A DNA stretch of 64,000 nt from Gammaproteobacteria bacterium. Lineage in GTDB: Bacteria > Pseudomonadota > Gammaproteobacteria > Pseudomonadales > Azotimanducaceae. This document shows, in pieces, positions 18,933 through 29,721 of the stretch. The notes under the pieces were generated by a model. That model had not been told where the DNA came from. It was given only the letters and a program-made list of their open reading frames with translations, and made no database searches. Made by a program: the position numbers and the translations under genes. Each line of letters opens with the position of its first letter. Position 1 is the stretch's first letter. The stretch spans positions 1 to 64,000 of the forward strand of contig VYFT01000037.1 in NCBI GenBank assembly GCA_009842245.1, read 5' to 3'.

Positions 18933-21900
18933 TTAGCTCACGAGGTTAGACGTTGCGAAACTGAGCCACTTGATGATCTCATCTACGCTTTTTCCTTGCC
19001 TGTTGCTGTAATCCTCTAGTTGATCCGGAAGAACTTCCTTTACGTTGAAGTACCTTGACTCGGGGTGAGAAAAGTACCAACCCGCGATAGTGGCGGCAGG
19101 ATACATCGCAAAATTTTCTGTCAGGTACGCCCCAGTGTTTTGAGTTGCGTCGAGTAATTCAAACAAAGCCTGTTTCGCTTGATGGTCTGGACATGCAGGA
19201 TAACCCGGTGCAGGACGAATTCCACGATACCGCTCTTTTATGAGATCTTCATTGATTAGCGATTCCTTAGGCGCATACCCCCAATCATGAATACGGATTT
19301 GTCGATGTAAGTACTCGGCAAATGATTCAACCAAGCGGTCCATGAGAGCTTTCACCATGATACGGTCGTAGTCATCAATGATTGGATCTGCCTGTGGACG
19401 ATGATCAACAGAGACAACGAACCCTCCAAGATAGTCTTCAGCTGGCTCTTCGGCTAAGAAGTCGCTGAGGCAGAAGTTAAAACCTTGTTGAACATGCTGT
19501 TGTCTTAAGTGGTAAAGCGTACGTAGGATATTCGTCCTAGTTTCATCTTCCCACAACACGATGTCATCCCCATTCCGATTTGCTGTCCAAAAACCGAAAA
19601 CTCCCTTTGCCGTGACCAACTGTTGATCAACAATCTTTTGTAAGAAGACTTTTGCATCTTCATAAAGGTCTCGCGCCGCCTTCCCTACGACTTCGTCGTC
19701 TAGAATTTGAGGAAATTTTCCGGCTAGCGACCATGACATGAAGAATGGTTCCCAGTCGATAGTGGGCAACAATTCTTCAATCGAGGGTAATTCGACTGGG
19801 GTGACACCGAGAGATTTAGGTTTAGGAGGATCATAATTCTCCCAATCCCAATCAAACCGATTGGCTCGGGCTTCCTCGATAGGTCTGTAAGCGCGTTGTT
19901 TCGATTGGCTACGACGGTCTTGGATACTTTGGTACTCGTTCCGAATTTCTTCAACAAATCCATCGTGCTCTTTTTCTGACAATAGAGAAGCCATAACACC
20001 GACACTCTTTGATGCATCGGGAACATACACGACTGGACCTGAATAAGCAGGATCAATCTTCACGGCTGTATGGGTTTTCGATGTCGTAGCGCCACCGATG
20101 AGTAACGGTAGCTTGAAATCGAGTCGTTCCATTTCACTCGCGACGTGCACCATTTCATTAAGGGATGGCGTAATGAGCCCAGACAATCCAATGATGTCGG
20201 CGCGCTCTTGGCATGCGGTTTCAAGTATCTTCTCCGATGGCACCATGACTCCCAGATCGATCACTCGATAGTTATTACACTGTAAGACAACACCAACGAT
20301 ATTCTTGCCAATGTCGTGAACATCACCTTTAACCGTGGCCATAACGATTGTGCCCTTCGATTGAATTTCGCCGGTTTCAGACTTCTCTTCTTCGATAAAC
20401 GGTACCAAGTATCCTACCGCTTGCTTCATCACGCGAGCACTCTTCACAACCTGAGGTAGAAACATTTTCCCGGCACCAAAGAGGTCGCCAACGACATCCA
20501 TGCCATCCATCAACGGACCTTCAATCACTTCAATCGCGCGTGACACGGATTGACGAGCTTCTTCAGTGTCTTCTATAATGAATTTGGTAATTCCCTGAAC
20601 CAGTGCGTGTTTCAATCTCTCGTTGGTTGGTTCGGCGCGCCAGGCTAAAGTGTCGGTCTCGCGCTGCGTCGCTTTACCCGAATACCGTTGTGCGATCTCT
20701 AACAGTCTTTCACCAGCATTTGGATCAGTATTTAGGACAGTTGCTTCAATGATGTCTCGCAGTTCCCGTGGAATTTCGTCGTAGTTTCCCAGCTGTCCAG
20801 GATTTACGATACCCATCGTTAATCCGGCTTTGATGCTGTGATACAAAAAGACTGTGTGGATAGCCTCGCGAACCAATTCATTACCACGAAAAGAGAATGA
20901 GACATTACTGATCCCACCCGATGTGTGGCAATGCGGTAGGTTGTCTTTAATCCATTGACAGGCGCGAATGAAGTCTATTCCGTATGTTCGGTGTTCGTCT
21001 AACCCGGTGGCAATAGCAAAAACGTTGGGATCAAACACGATGTTGTACGGATCGAACTCGGCTTTATCAACTAGTAAGTTGTGGGCCCGTTGAATGATTT
21101 CAATCTTTCGTTCGAAGCTGTCCGCTTGACCGATTTCATCGAATGCCATGACGATCACAGCAGCTCCAAAGCGCTTGCAAGTGCGAGCTCGCTCGAGAAA
21201 CTCTTGCTCACCATCTTTTAGAGAGATGGAATTTACTATACACTTACCCTGAGTGCACCGAAGCCCAGCAAGAATGACTTCCCAATCACTTGAATCAATC
21301 ACCACGGGCACTCGAGAAATATTTGGTTCCCCAGCCACCATGTCGAGAAACGTCTGCATCGCCGTGACGCCATCAAGCAATCCTTCATCCATGTTCACGT
21401 CGATGAGTTGAGCTCCGTTTTCAACTTGTTCACTCGCAATTTCTAATGCGTCTGCGAACGCGCCGCGCATGATGAGGTCTTTGAATTTGCGCGAACCTGC
21501 TACATTAGTGCGCTCACCCACATTGACAAAAAGTGTGTCCTCATCAATCACAACAGAATCCAACCCGGAAAGTCGTAGGGTTTGGTTTGCACCGACAAAT
21601 TCTCGAGGCGCACATCCTTGTACTCGTTCGTGCATGGCCCTAGTGTGTTCCGGTGTAGTGCCACAACATCCGCCGACTACGTTTAAAAATCCCGAGTCGA
21701 CCATTTCGCCAAGAATTTCCGCCATTTCTTCTGGGGTATCGTCGTACTCACCAAATTCATTGGGTAACCCTGCGTTTGGGTGTACTGTGGTAAACGTCGA
21801 AGCTGCTTGAGACACTTCTTCTACATGTGGTCGAAGTGCAGCGGCTCCGAGTGCACAATTAAAACCAATCAACAGTGGTTTTGCGTGCTCAACCGAGTAC

Positions 21901-22580
21901 CAGAACGCAGTACTTGTCTGACCAGACAGAGTACGTCCACTGGCATCGGTGATAGTGCCAGAGATCATCAACGGTAGGTCTGAACGGAACTCAGCAAACA
22001 CATTCTGAACAGCATAAATCGCGGCTTTAGCGTTGAGAGTGTCAAAAACGGTTTCGATCATCACAAAGTCCACGCCCCCTTGAATCAAAGCTCTCGTCGC
22101 TTCTGCGTAGATCTCTACTAATTCGGTAAAACGAACGTTCCGCGCGGCAGGATCGTTCACGTCCGGTGAAAGACTTGCTGAGCGCGTGGTTGGACCTAGA
22201 ACACCTCCGACAAATCGTGGTTTGTCGGGTGTCGCGCGATCATCGGCTGCTTGTCTTGCTAATCTTGCACTCTCAAAGTTTAGTTCATACACACAGGACT
22301 CGAGGCCGTAGTCTGCTTGCGAGATTCGGTTGCCAGAAAAAGTATTAGTTTCGATGATGTCTGCACCCGCATCCAAAAATGCAAAGTGCGTGTCTAGAAC
22401 GACGTCTGGACGAGTCAACGACAAAACGTCGCCGTTTCCTTTGAGTGCTACAGGATGGTCCGCAAAGCGAGCACCGCGGAAATCAGATTCACTAAGGTTC
22501 AATCGTTGCTGCATGGTGCCGGTCGCACCATCTAGTACCAATATCCGCTCTCTGAGACACTGTTCGAGGAGAGTTGTCAT
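18933..22580 (-). CDS. metH: Cobalamin-dependent methionine synthase
   Basis: MetH transfers a methyl group from methyl-THF through cobalamin to homocysteine. All four modules are present in the 1215 residues: the homocysteine domain with zinc ligands Cys242, Cys305 and Cys306 ([15 protein letters not shown]), the pterin-binding domain (about 345-620; [13 protein letters not shown]), the cobalamin-binding domain with the lower-ligand His755 in DVHDIGKN, and the C-terminal AdoMet reactivation domain (about 905-1215; [12 protein letters not shown]). Length is normal. The 136-base upstream region is too short and shows no recognisable cobalamin riboswitch. Confidence 0.98.
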   Translation of the reverse strand: MTTLLEQCLRERILVLDGATGTMQQRLNLSESDFRGARFADHPVALKGNGDVLSLTRPDVVLDTHFAFLDAGADIIETNTFSGNRISQADYGLESCVYELNFESARLARQAADDRATPDKPRFVGGVLGPTTRSASLSPDVNDPAARNVRFTELVEIYAEATRALIQGGVDFVMIETVFDTLNAKAAIYAVQNVFAEFRSDLPLMISGTITDASGRTLSGQTSTAFWYSVEHAKPLLIGFNCALGAAALRPHVEEVSQAASTFTTVHPNAGLPNEFGEYDDTPEEMAEILGEMVDSGFLNVVGGCCGTTPEHTRAMHERVQGCAPREFVGANQTLRLSGLDSVVIDEDTLFVNVGERTNVAGSRKFKDLIMRGAFADALEIASEQVENGAQLIDVNMDEGLLDGVTAMQTFLDMVAGEPNISRVPVVIDSSDWEVILAGLRCTQGKCIVNSISLKDGEQEFLERARTCKRFGAAVIVMAFDEIGQADSFERKIEIIQRAHNLLVDKAEFDPYNIVFDPNVFAIATGLDEHRTYGIDFIRACQWIKDNLPHCHTSGGISNVSFSFRGNELVREAIHTVFLYHSIKAGLTMGIVNPGQLGNYDEIPRELRDIIEATVLNTDPNAGERLLEIAQRYSGKATQRETDTLAWRAEPTNERLKHALVQGITKFIIEDTEEARQSVSRAIEVIEGPLMDGMDVVGDLFGAGKMFLPQVVKSARVMKQAVGYLVPFIEEEKSETGEIQSKGTIVMATVKGDVHDIGKNIVGVVLQCNNYRVIDLGVMVPSEKILETACQERADIIGLSGLITPSLNEMVHVASEMERLDFKLPLLIGGATTSKTHTAVKIDPAYSGPVVYVPDASKSVGVMASLLSEKEHDGFVEEIRNEYQSIQDRRSQSKQRAYRPIEEARANRFDWDWENYDPPKPKSLGVTPVELPSIEELLPTIDWEPFFMSWSLAGKFPQILDDEVVGKAARDLYEDAKVFLQKIVDQQLVTAKGVFGFWTANRNGDDIVLWEDETRTNILRTLYHLRQQHVQQGFNFCLSDFLAEEPAEDYLGGFVVSVDHRPQADPIIDDYDRIMVKALMDRLVESFAEYLHRQIRIHDWGYAPKESLINEDLIKERYRGIRPAPGYPACPDHQAKQALFELLDATQNTGAYLTENFAMYPAATIAGWYFSHPESRYFNVKEVLPDQLEDYSNRQGKSVDEIIKWLSFATSNLVS

Positions 22581-22716
22581 AAGACTATACGGTTTGCCAA
22601 TTTTGATTCATAGACATTTAAGAGTGATGATTTGTTGGATGTTAGTTTAAGTTTTTAGGATGTTGTAAGACAAATTCAGCTAGTTCAAATTAGCGTTCGT
22701 ATTGATAATAACGTAT

Positions 22717-23304
22717 ATGGAACAATCAGTAGTAAATATTTCTCAGGCGGCTCAGGACTATCTAGTCCAACTTCTTGAGAAGGAAGATCCAGGCTGCGGT
22801 GTGCGAATTTTTGTGGCGGAGCCAGGCACACCAAACGCGGAAACTTGCATCGCCTATTGCCGAGAAGGCGAGCAACATCAGGGCGATCAACCATTTCACT
22901 ATGACGGATTTACGGTCTGGTACGACGAGCGGAGCATTCCATTCCTAGAGAATGCAGAAGTAGATTTTCGCGAAGATCGAATGGGTGGCCAGATCACGGT
23001 CCGCGCCCCCAATTCCAGAGTTCCTCAAGTAGGACCAGATGCACCGATCGAAGATCGAATCAATTATGTACTGTATAGTGAAATCAATCCGAATTTGGCT
23101 TCGCACGGTGGAATTGTATCTCTCGTGGAAGTTGTCGAAGACAACATAGCAGTACTATTGTTTGGTGGAGGGTGTCAAGGCTGTGCTGCTGTCGACATAA
23201 CCTTAAAACAAGGTGTGGAATCTACATTGTTAGCGCGAGTACCGGATTTGAAGGGCATTCAAGATGCCACCGACCACTCTATCACAACTAATGCGTACTA
23301 TTGA
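22717..23304 (+). CDS. nfuA: Fe/S biogenesis protein NfuA
   Basis: NfuA carries and delivers [4Fe-4S] clusters to apoproteins in the cytosol. An N-terminal A-type-like domain (about 1-95, [13 protein letters not shown]) is followed by a Nfu domain (about 105-195) with the cluster-binding CxxC in [12 protein letters not shown] and a C-terminal YY, matching E. coli NfuA closely. ATG at 22717 is the likely start; an upstream TTG at 22702 is in frame. It is divergent from metH and 14 bases ahead of the next gene. Confidence 0.95.
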   Translation: MEQSVVNISQAAQDYLVQLLEKEDPGCGVRIFVAEPGTPNAETCIAYCREGEQHQGDQPFHYDGFTVWYDERSIPFLENAEVDFREDRMGGQITVRAPNSRVPQVGPDAPIEDRINYVLYSEINPNLASHGGIVSLVEVVEDNIAVLLFGGGCQGCAAVDITLKQGVESTLLARVPDLKGIQDATDHSITTNAYY

Positions 23305-23318
23305 TTGACGGAGGAGAC

Positions 23319-23909
23319 ATGACAGTTCGCGCTACCCAGCAGTCGATACGCACAACCAGAAATGTGTTGCTCCCACGTGGACTCATACTGATCGCTTTAG
23401 TGTCTCTTGCGAGTGCAGGCTGGTCTCAAATAGAGACTTTGGAGTCCGTACGACTCGACCCAGAGGACGAACACGATATCTTCGCAATACCCGATGCTGC
23501 AAAAGTTTCGAATTCCACGTTTGAACTCGACGATTTTGAAATCGAAGTTGAGAGCAAAGACGACAAAGTGAAATATGAAGCTCGGGAGAAAGGAACCGGT
23601 GAGGAGCCAATAGTTCACTGGGAAGTCCAGTCTGATGAGCCCGTTCATTTGGTATTTGATACGAAACAAAAGAAATTTCAGCGATTAGCGAACAAGGTTA
23701 GAGTCGTTCTCAATGACTATTCCGATCTGGAGACTCTGATTGAAGAAACGGACGCTAAAAGCGGTAAAGCGTACCGCAAGCTCGGTTATGCAGTGCTGGA
23801 ACTACCAGCAGAAGAACATCCAGCGACGTTCGTTAAGACACTAGAGAATAGAACAGAGGTTGAATCGGCCTTTGTGATCGTAGAACGACCACCCGAAGTA
23901 CCACACTAA
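23319..23909 (+). CDS. Secreted protein of unknown function with protease-prodomain-like C-terminus
   Basis: The 196-residue protein has a hydrophobic N-terminal export signal (about residues 20-36, ending near SAGWSQ) and an acidic middle (about 40-110). The last 70 residues (KVRVVLNDYSDLETL ... LGYAVLELPAEEHPATFV ... VESAFVIVERP) have the rhythm of an I9-type subtilase propeptide: a first strand, a helix, a central strand with xGYxxLELP, a helix, then a strand ending in V-E-x-A. No protease domain follows, so if the resemblance is right this is a free-standing prodomain or inhibitor. A strong GGAGGAG ribosome site fixes ATG 23319. It is probably cotranscribed with nfuA. Confidence 0.65.
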   Translation: MTVRATQQSIRTTRNVLLPRGLILIALVSLASAGWSQIETLESVRLDPEDEHDIFAIPDAAKVSNSTFELDDFEIEVESKDDKVKYEAREKGTGEEPIVHWEVQSDEPVHLVFDTKQKKFQRLANKVRVVLNDYSDLETLIEETDAKSGKAYRKLGYAVLELPAEEHPATFVKTLENRTEVESAFVIVERPPEVPH

Positions 23910-23940
23910 GCAACTAAATGCCCCGATTGGCGTTAAGCCG

Positions 23941-25176
23941 CTAGTCGAGGGTGAACTTTCGTTGGAACCAAAACCAAAATTTGGTTACATCATTGAACGA
24001 TGTACCATCGACATTGCCTGTGTCCGCGCTGAATGTGGTGAATTTTCCCCCGATACTCCAGCCTGCGAAATACTTACTCTCATCGGGCCAGCTATAAGAT
24101 AGCATCGCGCCGAATTCGGTCCCAAAATCATATCCACCTTCGTCGGAAGAGTAGCTGTTGTACTCCAACGTATATTTAACTTCCGACAACTTGCCGCTTG
24201 CGTTTATTGAAGTGTTTGATACTCCTTCCGAGGGTGTACTCAAGAATCGATCTGCCCAACCCTGATGAATATGTAAGGTGGCAAGTGGTGTCCGAAAAGC
24301 GTTACCATTGCCGGAACTGAGTAACTCGTTCTTGAGTTTTAACGTATGGTCGTTTGTCTTCACTCCTGCAGAAAGCATTCGATAGCTAGTATCGTCAAAA
24401 GTCTCGGTGTCTGGCTGTTGCCACGCAAATTCACCGGAATAGAGTAAGTCGAAATCATTATTCGCGGGCCACGTACCGTCAACTCGAAAACCAATAGTCT
24501 GACTGGATAGCGTGGTAGCTTCATCAAAAGCAAGATCAAATAAAAACAAGTCGAGATTTATGTTTTCTTGAACCTTAATCATACTCGTGAGCATCAAGCC
24601 ATCCAGTTCAAAATTTGCACGAGTTGGATTGGGATTGTCTTCTCCAAAAATCCGATTTACATTTACGATATAAGCTCCGTGAAACTCGAACTTTTCATTA
24701 AATGGGTACTGCAGGGAAATCGCATCCATTGTCTGTTCGTTTTGTCGCCAAGATACGGTACCGACATAGCGTTGCCAAGGATAAGGTCGATGTATTAACT
24801 CTTGACGTCCGAGCTTCAGTTCCCAAGGTTCATCGCCACCTATGTGAACGTAGGCTTGATTAATTTCCGTCCCAGCCGGATCAGCTATTACGGCATATTG
24901 GGACTTTCTGTTTGCACCACCGTCGTTGTACTCTTCACCTAAGAATGCGGAAATATGTTCGATCTCTATTACCGGTCGGAAATTACCATCGCCCGCGACC
25001 CATTTCAAAGCAAGGCGCCCTGTGTAGGCATTGGCATCTTCATTCACAGAATCGGCTGCTTGTTCGTACCGAAGTCTGAGCTCGGCACTAAGACCCTCAC
25101 TAGGTGCTTCCGCGCTAACAGCGATTCCCCATCCAAGAGCACAGATTAAAAGAAAGATAGCGATTCGTTTTTGCAT
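23941..25176 (-). CDS. Porin-like outer-membrane protein (alginate-export/OprD-like architecture)
   Basis: A 411-residue protein with a clear signal peptide (about 1-22, GWGIAVSAEA) and a body made of alternating amphipathic strands rich in Tyr, Phe and Trp, ending in RKFTLD. Early features such as LSAELRLRYEQ, YTGRLALKW and NQAYVHIGG..WELKLGRQEL resemble alginate-export-type barrels. It should form an outer-membrane beta-barrel; the substrate cannot be inferred. It is transcribed towards the secreted-protein gene and away from the AAA ATPase region. Confidence 0.75.
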   Translation of the reverse strand: MQKRIAIFLLICALGWGIAVSAEAPSEGLSAELRLRYEQAADSVNEDANAYTGRLALKWVAGDGNFRPVIEIEHISAFLGEEYNDGGANRKSQYAVIADPAGTEINQAYVHIGGDEPWELKLGRQELIHRPYPWQRYVGTVSWRQNEQTMDAISLQYPFNEKFEFHGAYIVNVNRIFGEDNPNPTRANFELDGLMLTSMIKVQENINLDLFLFDLAFDEATTLSSQTIGFRVDGTWPANNDFDLLYSGEFAWQQPDTETFDDTSYRMLSAGVKTNDHTLKLKNELLSSGNGNAFRTPLATLHIHQGWADRFLSTPSEGVSNTSINASGKLSEVKYTLEYNSYSSDEGGYDFGTEFGAMLSYSWPDESKYFAGWSIGGKFTTFSADTGNVDGTSFNDVTKFWFWFQRKFTLD

Positions 25177-25590
25177 AGATTTCCTTCAGGCAGTAGCAGA
25201 TAAATCGATTGTGCGATAGAACGGGTTTAAAAATCTCTGTAAATACAGCCTGCGTTAGGGTAGATAAGGTCTATAAACCGCTCGTAGATACAAAGAAAAA
25301 CTCAATCTATTCCATCTGTCATTTTAAGCAAACTCTATGTACAGAATTTCCACGTACAACCGAGGTTTCAATTCCAATTCTCAACATCGGGTTCATGGGG
25401 CTTTACAGCTTGGCTATGGTCTCATGGATTTCGACAGAGTTTTTATTCACTTAATACACTCAGAAAATGAGTGTCATATTCCCAGCACAAGTTGCGACCT
25501 TTAGATTTCTGTGGCGTCGACTACTATTCAATTTTGAACTCGATCCAAATTTCGAAATACGTAGGTTTTGATCGACTGATCTCACGCAAA
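25177..25590. other. Intergenic region without a supported gene
   Basis: About 410 bases of AT-rich sequence upstream of the porin-like gene. Short open frames exist but have no ribosome site, family resemblance or codon bias. It presumably contains the porin promoter near 25180-25250; I could not pick out a convincing one. Confidence 0.4.
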
Positions 25591-25595
25591 ACTAC

Positions 25596-25690
25596 TTTTA
25601 GCGACTGCTTTAAATACAATATAGCGAGCAATATATTGACATTTAGCGATTGACTTAATGACATATAGCCGACGTATTTACAGATAGCAG
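25596..25690 (+). repeat. Four regularly spaced TAGCGA direct repeats upstream of an AAA ATPase gene
   Basis: The core TAGCGA occurs at 25599, 25622 and 25644, and as TAGCCGA at 25666, so starts are 23, 22 and 22 bases apart. Each is preceded by T/A-rich bases (TTT or ATA). A weaker TAGCAG follows at 25685. A TTGACA hexamer lies at 25636 between copies, and AATATA/TATATT form an inverted pair around copy two. Spacing of two helical turns places all copies on one DNA face, as expected for a cooperative operator or iteron-like array. Function is inferred only. Confidence 0.5.
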
Positions 25691-25708
25691 GCTTAGGAGC
25701 GCAAGACG

Positions 25709-27031
25709 ATGCGAGAAACATTGGGAAATGAATATGTACCTCGAATTCTGCTTTCGAGTCTTCTACGAACATTGTCATGGGCTCCTGTTGTTCTCTTAAC
25801 CGGCCCGAGACAGAGTGGAAAGACGACGCTATGTAAAGCAATCCAAACCAGTGCAGATCTCCCGCAGAAGTATGAGTATTTTTCATTCGATGATCGAGGA
25901 AATAGAGATTTTGCCAAAGACGATCCTGTCGGATTTGTCGATCAGTTACCACCTTTTGCGATACTCGATGAAGTGCAACTCGTCCCTGAAATTTACAGAC
26001 AACTTAAGGTAGAGGTCGATACCCATCGAGTACCGGGTCGCTTCTTGCTGACCGGTTCGGCACGACTTTCTTTAATGAGCGAACTGTCCGATTCACTTGC
26101 AGGACGAATGCAATTGGTAGAACTCTTTCCTTTCGCACAGAGAGAAATTCATCAGTACTTAACGTCAAGCGACGAATCAAGCTTTTTAGGTACGTCCGAA
26201 AATTCGAACGTTGCGTCAATAGTCTCGCAGTTATTTGAGAATCGAATAATCATCAGTGAAAGAGTACAACGTCCTAGACTAGCGCGCGAACTTGCACAAC
26301 GGATTGTTGAAGGAGGATATCCTGAACCGAGACAACTGCTCACTCTCGATCGCCAAAAGTGGTACCAAAACTACGTTCGGACGATCGCTTCTCGAGATGT
26401 TTACGAATTGACTACAGCGCGTCGGATCGACATCGTGCCGAGACTTGCAGAAATAGCTGCGGCACACACAGCACAACTGTTCAATATCACCGACGTCGCT
26501 ACTACTCTTGATTTAAGTCGAAACACGGTCAATGATTACGTTTCAATTCTGCAAAACCTATTTATCCTTCAATACCTACCCGCGTGGTCGAACAATAGGT
26601 TGAAACGAGCGGTCAAAGCAGCGAAGTTGCATTTTCTTGACGCAGGGTTTGCTTGCGCGTTACTTAATCTTGATGAGGCCAGTCTTTGGAAAGATCGAAA
26701 GCGGTTTGGACAAATGACGGAAACCTTTGTCGTTCAGGAACTCTCAAAACTCACTTCTTGGTACGATCCCAATTTATCGATCTGTCACTATCGAGATCGC
26801 GATAGACACGAAGTAGACGTTGTGATCGAAAAAAGCGGCAGTGGAATCGTAGCGATTGAGATAAAAACGGGAGCGACCGTCAACGACGCGGATTTCCGAG
26901 GACTCGAAAAGCTGCGTAAGCATTCAAGAAACTTCGTAGCTGGCGTCGTTCTGTACGATGGTGAGTGGGCACGAACATTTGGAGAAAACCTCTATGCATT
27001 GCCGATTTCAGCGTTATGGTTAGATACGTAG
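25709..27031 (+). CDS. AAA-family ATPase with DUF4143 domain
   Basis: A 440-residue protein of the AAA_14/DUF4143 type. Walker A (GPRQSGKTT) is at about 32-40, Walker B (FAILDEVQ) at about 83-90, and a sensor-like LLTGSARLS near 115. A winged-helix region with SRNTVNDYVSIL follows (about 265-285), and the C-terminus carries DVVIEK..GIVAIEIKTG, the D...ExK pattern of a nuclease-like fold seen in DUF4143 proteins. Proteins of this kind are common in variable genome regions; their role is not settled. Start ATG 25709. It is intact, unlike the related gene at 29764. Confidence 0.88.
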   Translation: MRETLGNEYVPRILLSSLLRTLSWAPVVLLTGPRQSGKTTLCKAIQTSADLPQKYEYFSFDDRGNRDFAKDDPVGFVDQLPPFAILDEVQLVPEIYRQLKVEVDTHRVPGRFLLTGSARLSLMSELSDSLAGRMQLVELFPFAQREIHQYLTSSDESSFLGTSENSNVASIVSQLFENRIIISERVQRPRLARELAQRIVEGGYPEPRQLLTLDRQKWYQNYVRTIASRDVYELTTARRIDIVPRLAEIAAAHTAQLFNITDVATTLDLSRNTVNDYVSILQNLFILQYLPAWSNNRLKRAVKAAKLHFLDAGFACALLNLDEASLWKDRKRFGQMTETFVVQELSKLTSWYDPNLSICHYRDRDRHEVDVVIEKSGSGIVAIEIKTGATVNDADFRGLEKLRKHSRNFVAGVVLYDGEWARTFGENLYALPISALWLDT

Positions 27032-27286
27032 TTCGTCGTTTCCCTGATCCTGAAGATTTCGGGCATCGACACACATCGTCGCTGATCGGAGCATTCGCTC
27101 GTGATTATTACTCGCCCGAAGTTGAAGCTCGAGAAATTTCTAGGTCACGCTTTCAGCATTGGATAAGCAGCCAACTTTGCTCGCACAATTTACTGGATCT
27201 ACGTGCCGAACGCACCACCGTTGCTCACTTGCCAGGGTACACAGTAGCGTGAATGGACATGTTTAATGTTTTGTCTGAACTGTGTG
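27032..27286. other. Gap between convergent genes
   Basis: About 255 bases between the AAA ATPase and the convergent helical-repeat gene. One 78-codon frame (27016-27252, plus) begins inside the ATPase gene but has no ribosome site and no recognisable motif. No terminator hairpin with a T-run was seen. Confidence 0.35.
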
Positions 27287-29230
27287 CTAGAATCCTAAGA
27301 AAGGAATTGGCATCGACTCCATTTGTTCCATCCCTTTCTCTAGTTCTTCTAGATCCTCTTCAGACACATACTTTTTTAATGATTCGATTTGTTCATCGCT
27401 GTAGGAGTCGCTCATTTGATCCAATACTATCGCTTGTACCGCGATCTTGGATCGAGCTTCTTCGTGGGGTATGCTATCAAGAGTTTCAAATACGTCCTGT
27501 TCTGGTTCATTACCAGTGAGACCAGACACCATAGAACCGGTTAGCGACATCGTACCAACGGTTGTGTAATAATTCAGTTGATCTTCATCAGGCAAGTCCT
27601 TGCCCAGTTCGATGGCTTCCGTGATCCTACCCTGCATCGCTAAGCCACTACCAACGCCTGTATACGCGGTCTTTTGCGTTGCCCCAGGACGAACTTTGGG
27701 TAGCAACTCTAATGCTTTGTCGACATCTCTATACGCCATCGTAGCAAGTACGCTCGCTTCAAGTCCCACCCCATCCTCATCTATTGGAGTTTCTAGTGCT
27801 ACGTCAAATGCTTTCTGGGGGTTTTTACTAGCTAAAGAAGTTAACATTGTCCGAGTTAGCTGTGGCCTAACAGATTCCGTGTTGGGATTGGTTTGTGCCC
27901 AATTTAGGGCAGCCTCGGGATCTTTTTCAGCCCAGGCGTACGCAATATTCACGCCAGCTTGATTCTTTTTCGCATCGCTTTCAATATCGTCAAATAAAGA
28001 TACCGCTTCTTCAATAGAGTTACGAGATAAGTGGGTTATACCACTAACTCGAGCCGCGTCCTGAACTTCAGAGGGAAATTGCGGTATCGACGCGACGAAT
28101 GTTTTCAAATCTCTACGAGCCCAAGAGTTAAACACGTTATCTACAAGTTGGTTTTTCTGTGCAGACGACTCGACTGTTAGGACTTTATTTAGTGCATCTG
28201 TTGGTTGTTTACCAACCCAACTATCAATTACTGTGTACATGTAGGGGTTAAAACTCATACCAAACATTCCACCGCCGGATTCGAACTGTAGTGCGTAATC
28301 AAATGCTGCCTCCGGATCGTCTTCAGCAACGGTTCGTAGTCCGGTTCGAATGATGCGTTCTTTTAGGTCTTCGTCTTCTAATTCATTGGTCATCGTGTCT
28401 ATAACCGTGATCCCGTCTTCTTTGATCCAAGCGTCAACGATATTGTCTATTCGACGCCAGTTTTCGTCGGATAGCAAGTCTGGGTTTGCTGAGAGTTTCG
28501 CCCAAGCGGCAGATGGATTTTCCGCTTCTTCTTCAAGCAAGGATTGATCTATAAAGATCTGTATGTAGTTTGTATCTCCGAGGCGATCGGCCAACGATCT
28601 CAACTCGTCGAGCGGCAGAGTTCGATTTAAATCCAAAATGCCTCTAGTAGCCGAATATTGAACATTGTCCGCCAGACTCGTAACGAAATCTACTGCGCTG
28701 TCGAGATCAATGCTAGCCCACTCACGCGCGAGAGTGTAGGAGATTGAGCTTTGTTGATTTGATTCAAGCTCAAGGAATAGAGAACTCGCTACCTCTTCGT
28801 TCAAATGGACAAGTCGAGACAATATGGTTCGTTGAATGTCGCGCTGCAACCAAGACTCGTCGAGATCACTATATTCGTAAGTCTTTGATTCGTTAAAGAG
28901 ATCGACGAGCTTTTGTTCGTCAGACTGAGAAATCAAGGAATACAAAGCGGCGAATCTATCGAATGTGCCTGAGTAGTTAGTGAGAATGTCTGCTACCGAA
29001 TCCTCATCATAAATTTTTGAACTTCGATCGCTCTGCCTAGGCGACGGCGGGCTATCCGCGCTGGTTTCAGCAACCGTGGGAGTGTCGTCATCGGAAACAA
29101 CGGTTGAATCTGTCTTTCCTAACGGTAAAACGAAGTAGAGCACTAACAGAACGACGGTTGTCAGTCCTGCTCCAAGTAAAAATACGACGATGTCTCGTAC
29201 GGTTTGATTTGAGGTTGCATTTGTGTTCAT
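27287..29230 (-). CDS. Membrane-anchored helical-repeat protein of unknown function
   Basis: A 647-residue protein with one N-terminal membrane segment (about 12-35), a Ser/Asp/Thr/Pro-rich linker (about 40-75), then helical repeats to the end. The repeat, roughly 30-35 residues, has a Trp or aromatic, Ala, then a DP..A or D..A turn: for example AREWASIDLDSAVDF, DPEAAFDYALQF, DSWVGKQPTDAL, NSWARRDLKTFV, YAWAEKDPEAALNWA, LASKNPQKAFDVA. This is TPR/HEAT-like solenoid architecture facing the periplasm. The protein is acidic. GGAG lies before the ATG. I know of no function. It lies between two AAA/DUF4143 genes. Confidence 0.75.
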   Translation of the reverse strand: MNTNATSNQTVRDIVVFLLGAGLTTVVLLVLYFVLPLGKTDSTVVSDDDTPTVAETSADSPPSPRQSDRSSKIYDEDSVADILTNYSGTFDRFAALYSLISQSDEQKLVDLFNESKTYEYSDLDESWLQRDIQRTILSRLVHLNEEVASSLFLELESNQQSSISYTLAREWASIDLDSAVDFVTSLADNVQYSATRGILDLNRTLPLDELRSLADRLGDTNYIQIFIDQSLLEEEAENPSAAWAKLSANPDLLSDENWRRIDNIVDAWIKEDGITVIDTMTNELEDEDLKERIIRTGLRTVAEDDPEAAFDYALQFESGGGMFGMSFNPYMYTVIDSWVGKQPTDALNKVLTVESSAQKNQLVDNVFNSWARRDLKTFVASIPQFPSEVQDAARVSGITHLSRNSIEEAVSLFDDIESDAKKNQAGVNIAYAWAEKDPEAALNWAQTNPNTESVRPQLTRTMLTSLASKNPQKAFDVALETPIDEDGVGLEASVLATMAYRDVDKALELLPKVRPGATQKTAYTGVGSGLAMQGRITEAIELGKDLPDEDQLNYYTTVGTMSLTGSMVSGLTGNEPEQDVFETLDSIPHEEARSKIAVQAIVLDQMSDSYSDEQIESLKKYVSEEDLEELEKGMEQMESMPIPFLGF

Positions 29231-29720
29231 TGATGCATCTCCTGTGATTTGGTGAAATTTATTTGGAACGGCTTTAGCTCGTTGGATTAGTCAAAGGACA
29301 TTTTGGCTTGGAACGATGAAGGTAGGATGGTGGTGGATGTAGCACCAAGTTCACGACTTCACAGTGCGCGAGGTACTTTCTTCTGCGTAACAGGTATTTG
29401 AAGACCCATCATGCCTTCTGATGATGTGTGGAAGATTAGGAGGAGCTATTAGCAAATTGTTATTGATGATGGTGTTTCCCGCGACTTCTCTGAGTACTAA
29501 ATTTAGCTCGAAGCCACTAACCATTATAGACGTGCGATTAAGTATGGATAAGCCATAAAACTGAGTTGCCAAACGCTGTGATCACTTACTCTCCATGTGG
29601 TTTCCCTAGCTGTGAATTTTCTCTTCAAGCCTAGTTTAGCTTTCAGCAAGCAGAGATTTTGCAAGGTACGTCAACACGATAGTCGCTCCGAATTTGGTTT
29701 GTGTCTAACGCTTCAAAATC
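29231..29720. other. Intergenic region without a supported gene
   Basis: About 490 bases upstream of the helical-repeat gene and of the broken AAA gene. It carries the likely promoter and the GGAG ribosome site of the helical-repeat gene near 29231-29245. No RNA gene, convincing small protein or terminator was recognised. Confidence 0.4.
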
Positions 29721-29721
29721 G

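Noticed and set aside
22581..22716. Cobalamin riboswitch upstream of metH
   Set aside because: The divergent gap is 136 bases and shows no B12-box-like conserved core.
25596..25690. CRISPR array
   Set aside because: The repeated core is only six bases, the intervals are about 16 bases, and there are no cas genes.
27016..27252. 78-codon plus-strand frame after the AAA ATPase
   Set aside because: No ribosome site or recognisable motif, and it begins inside the ATPase gene; cannot be supported.
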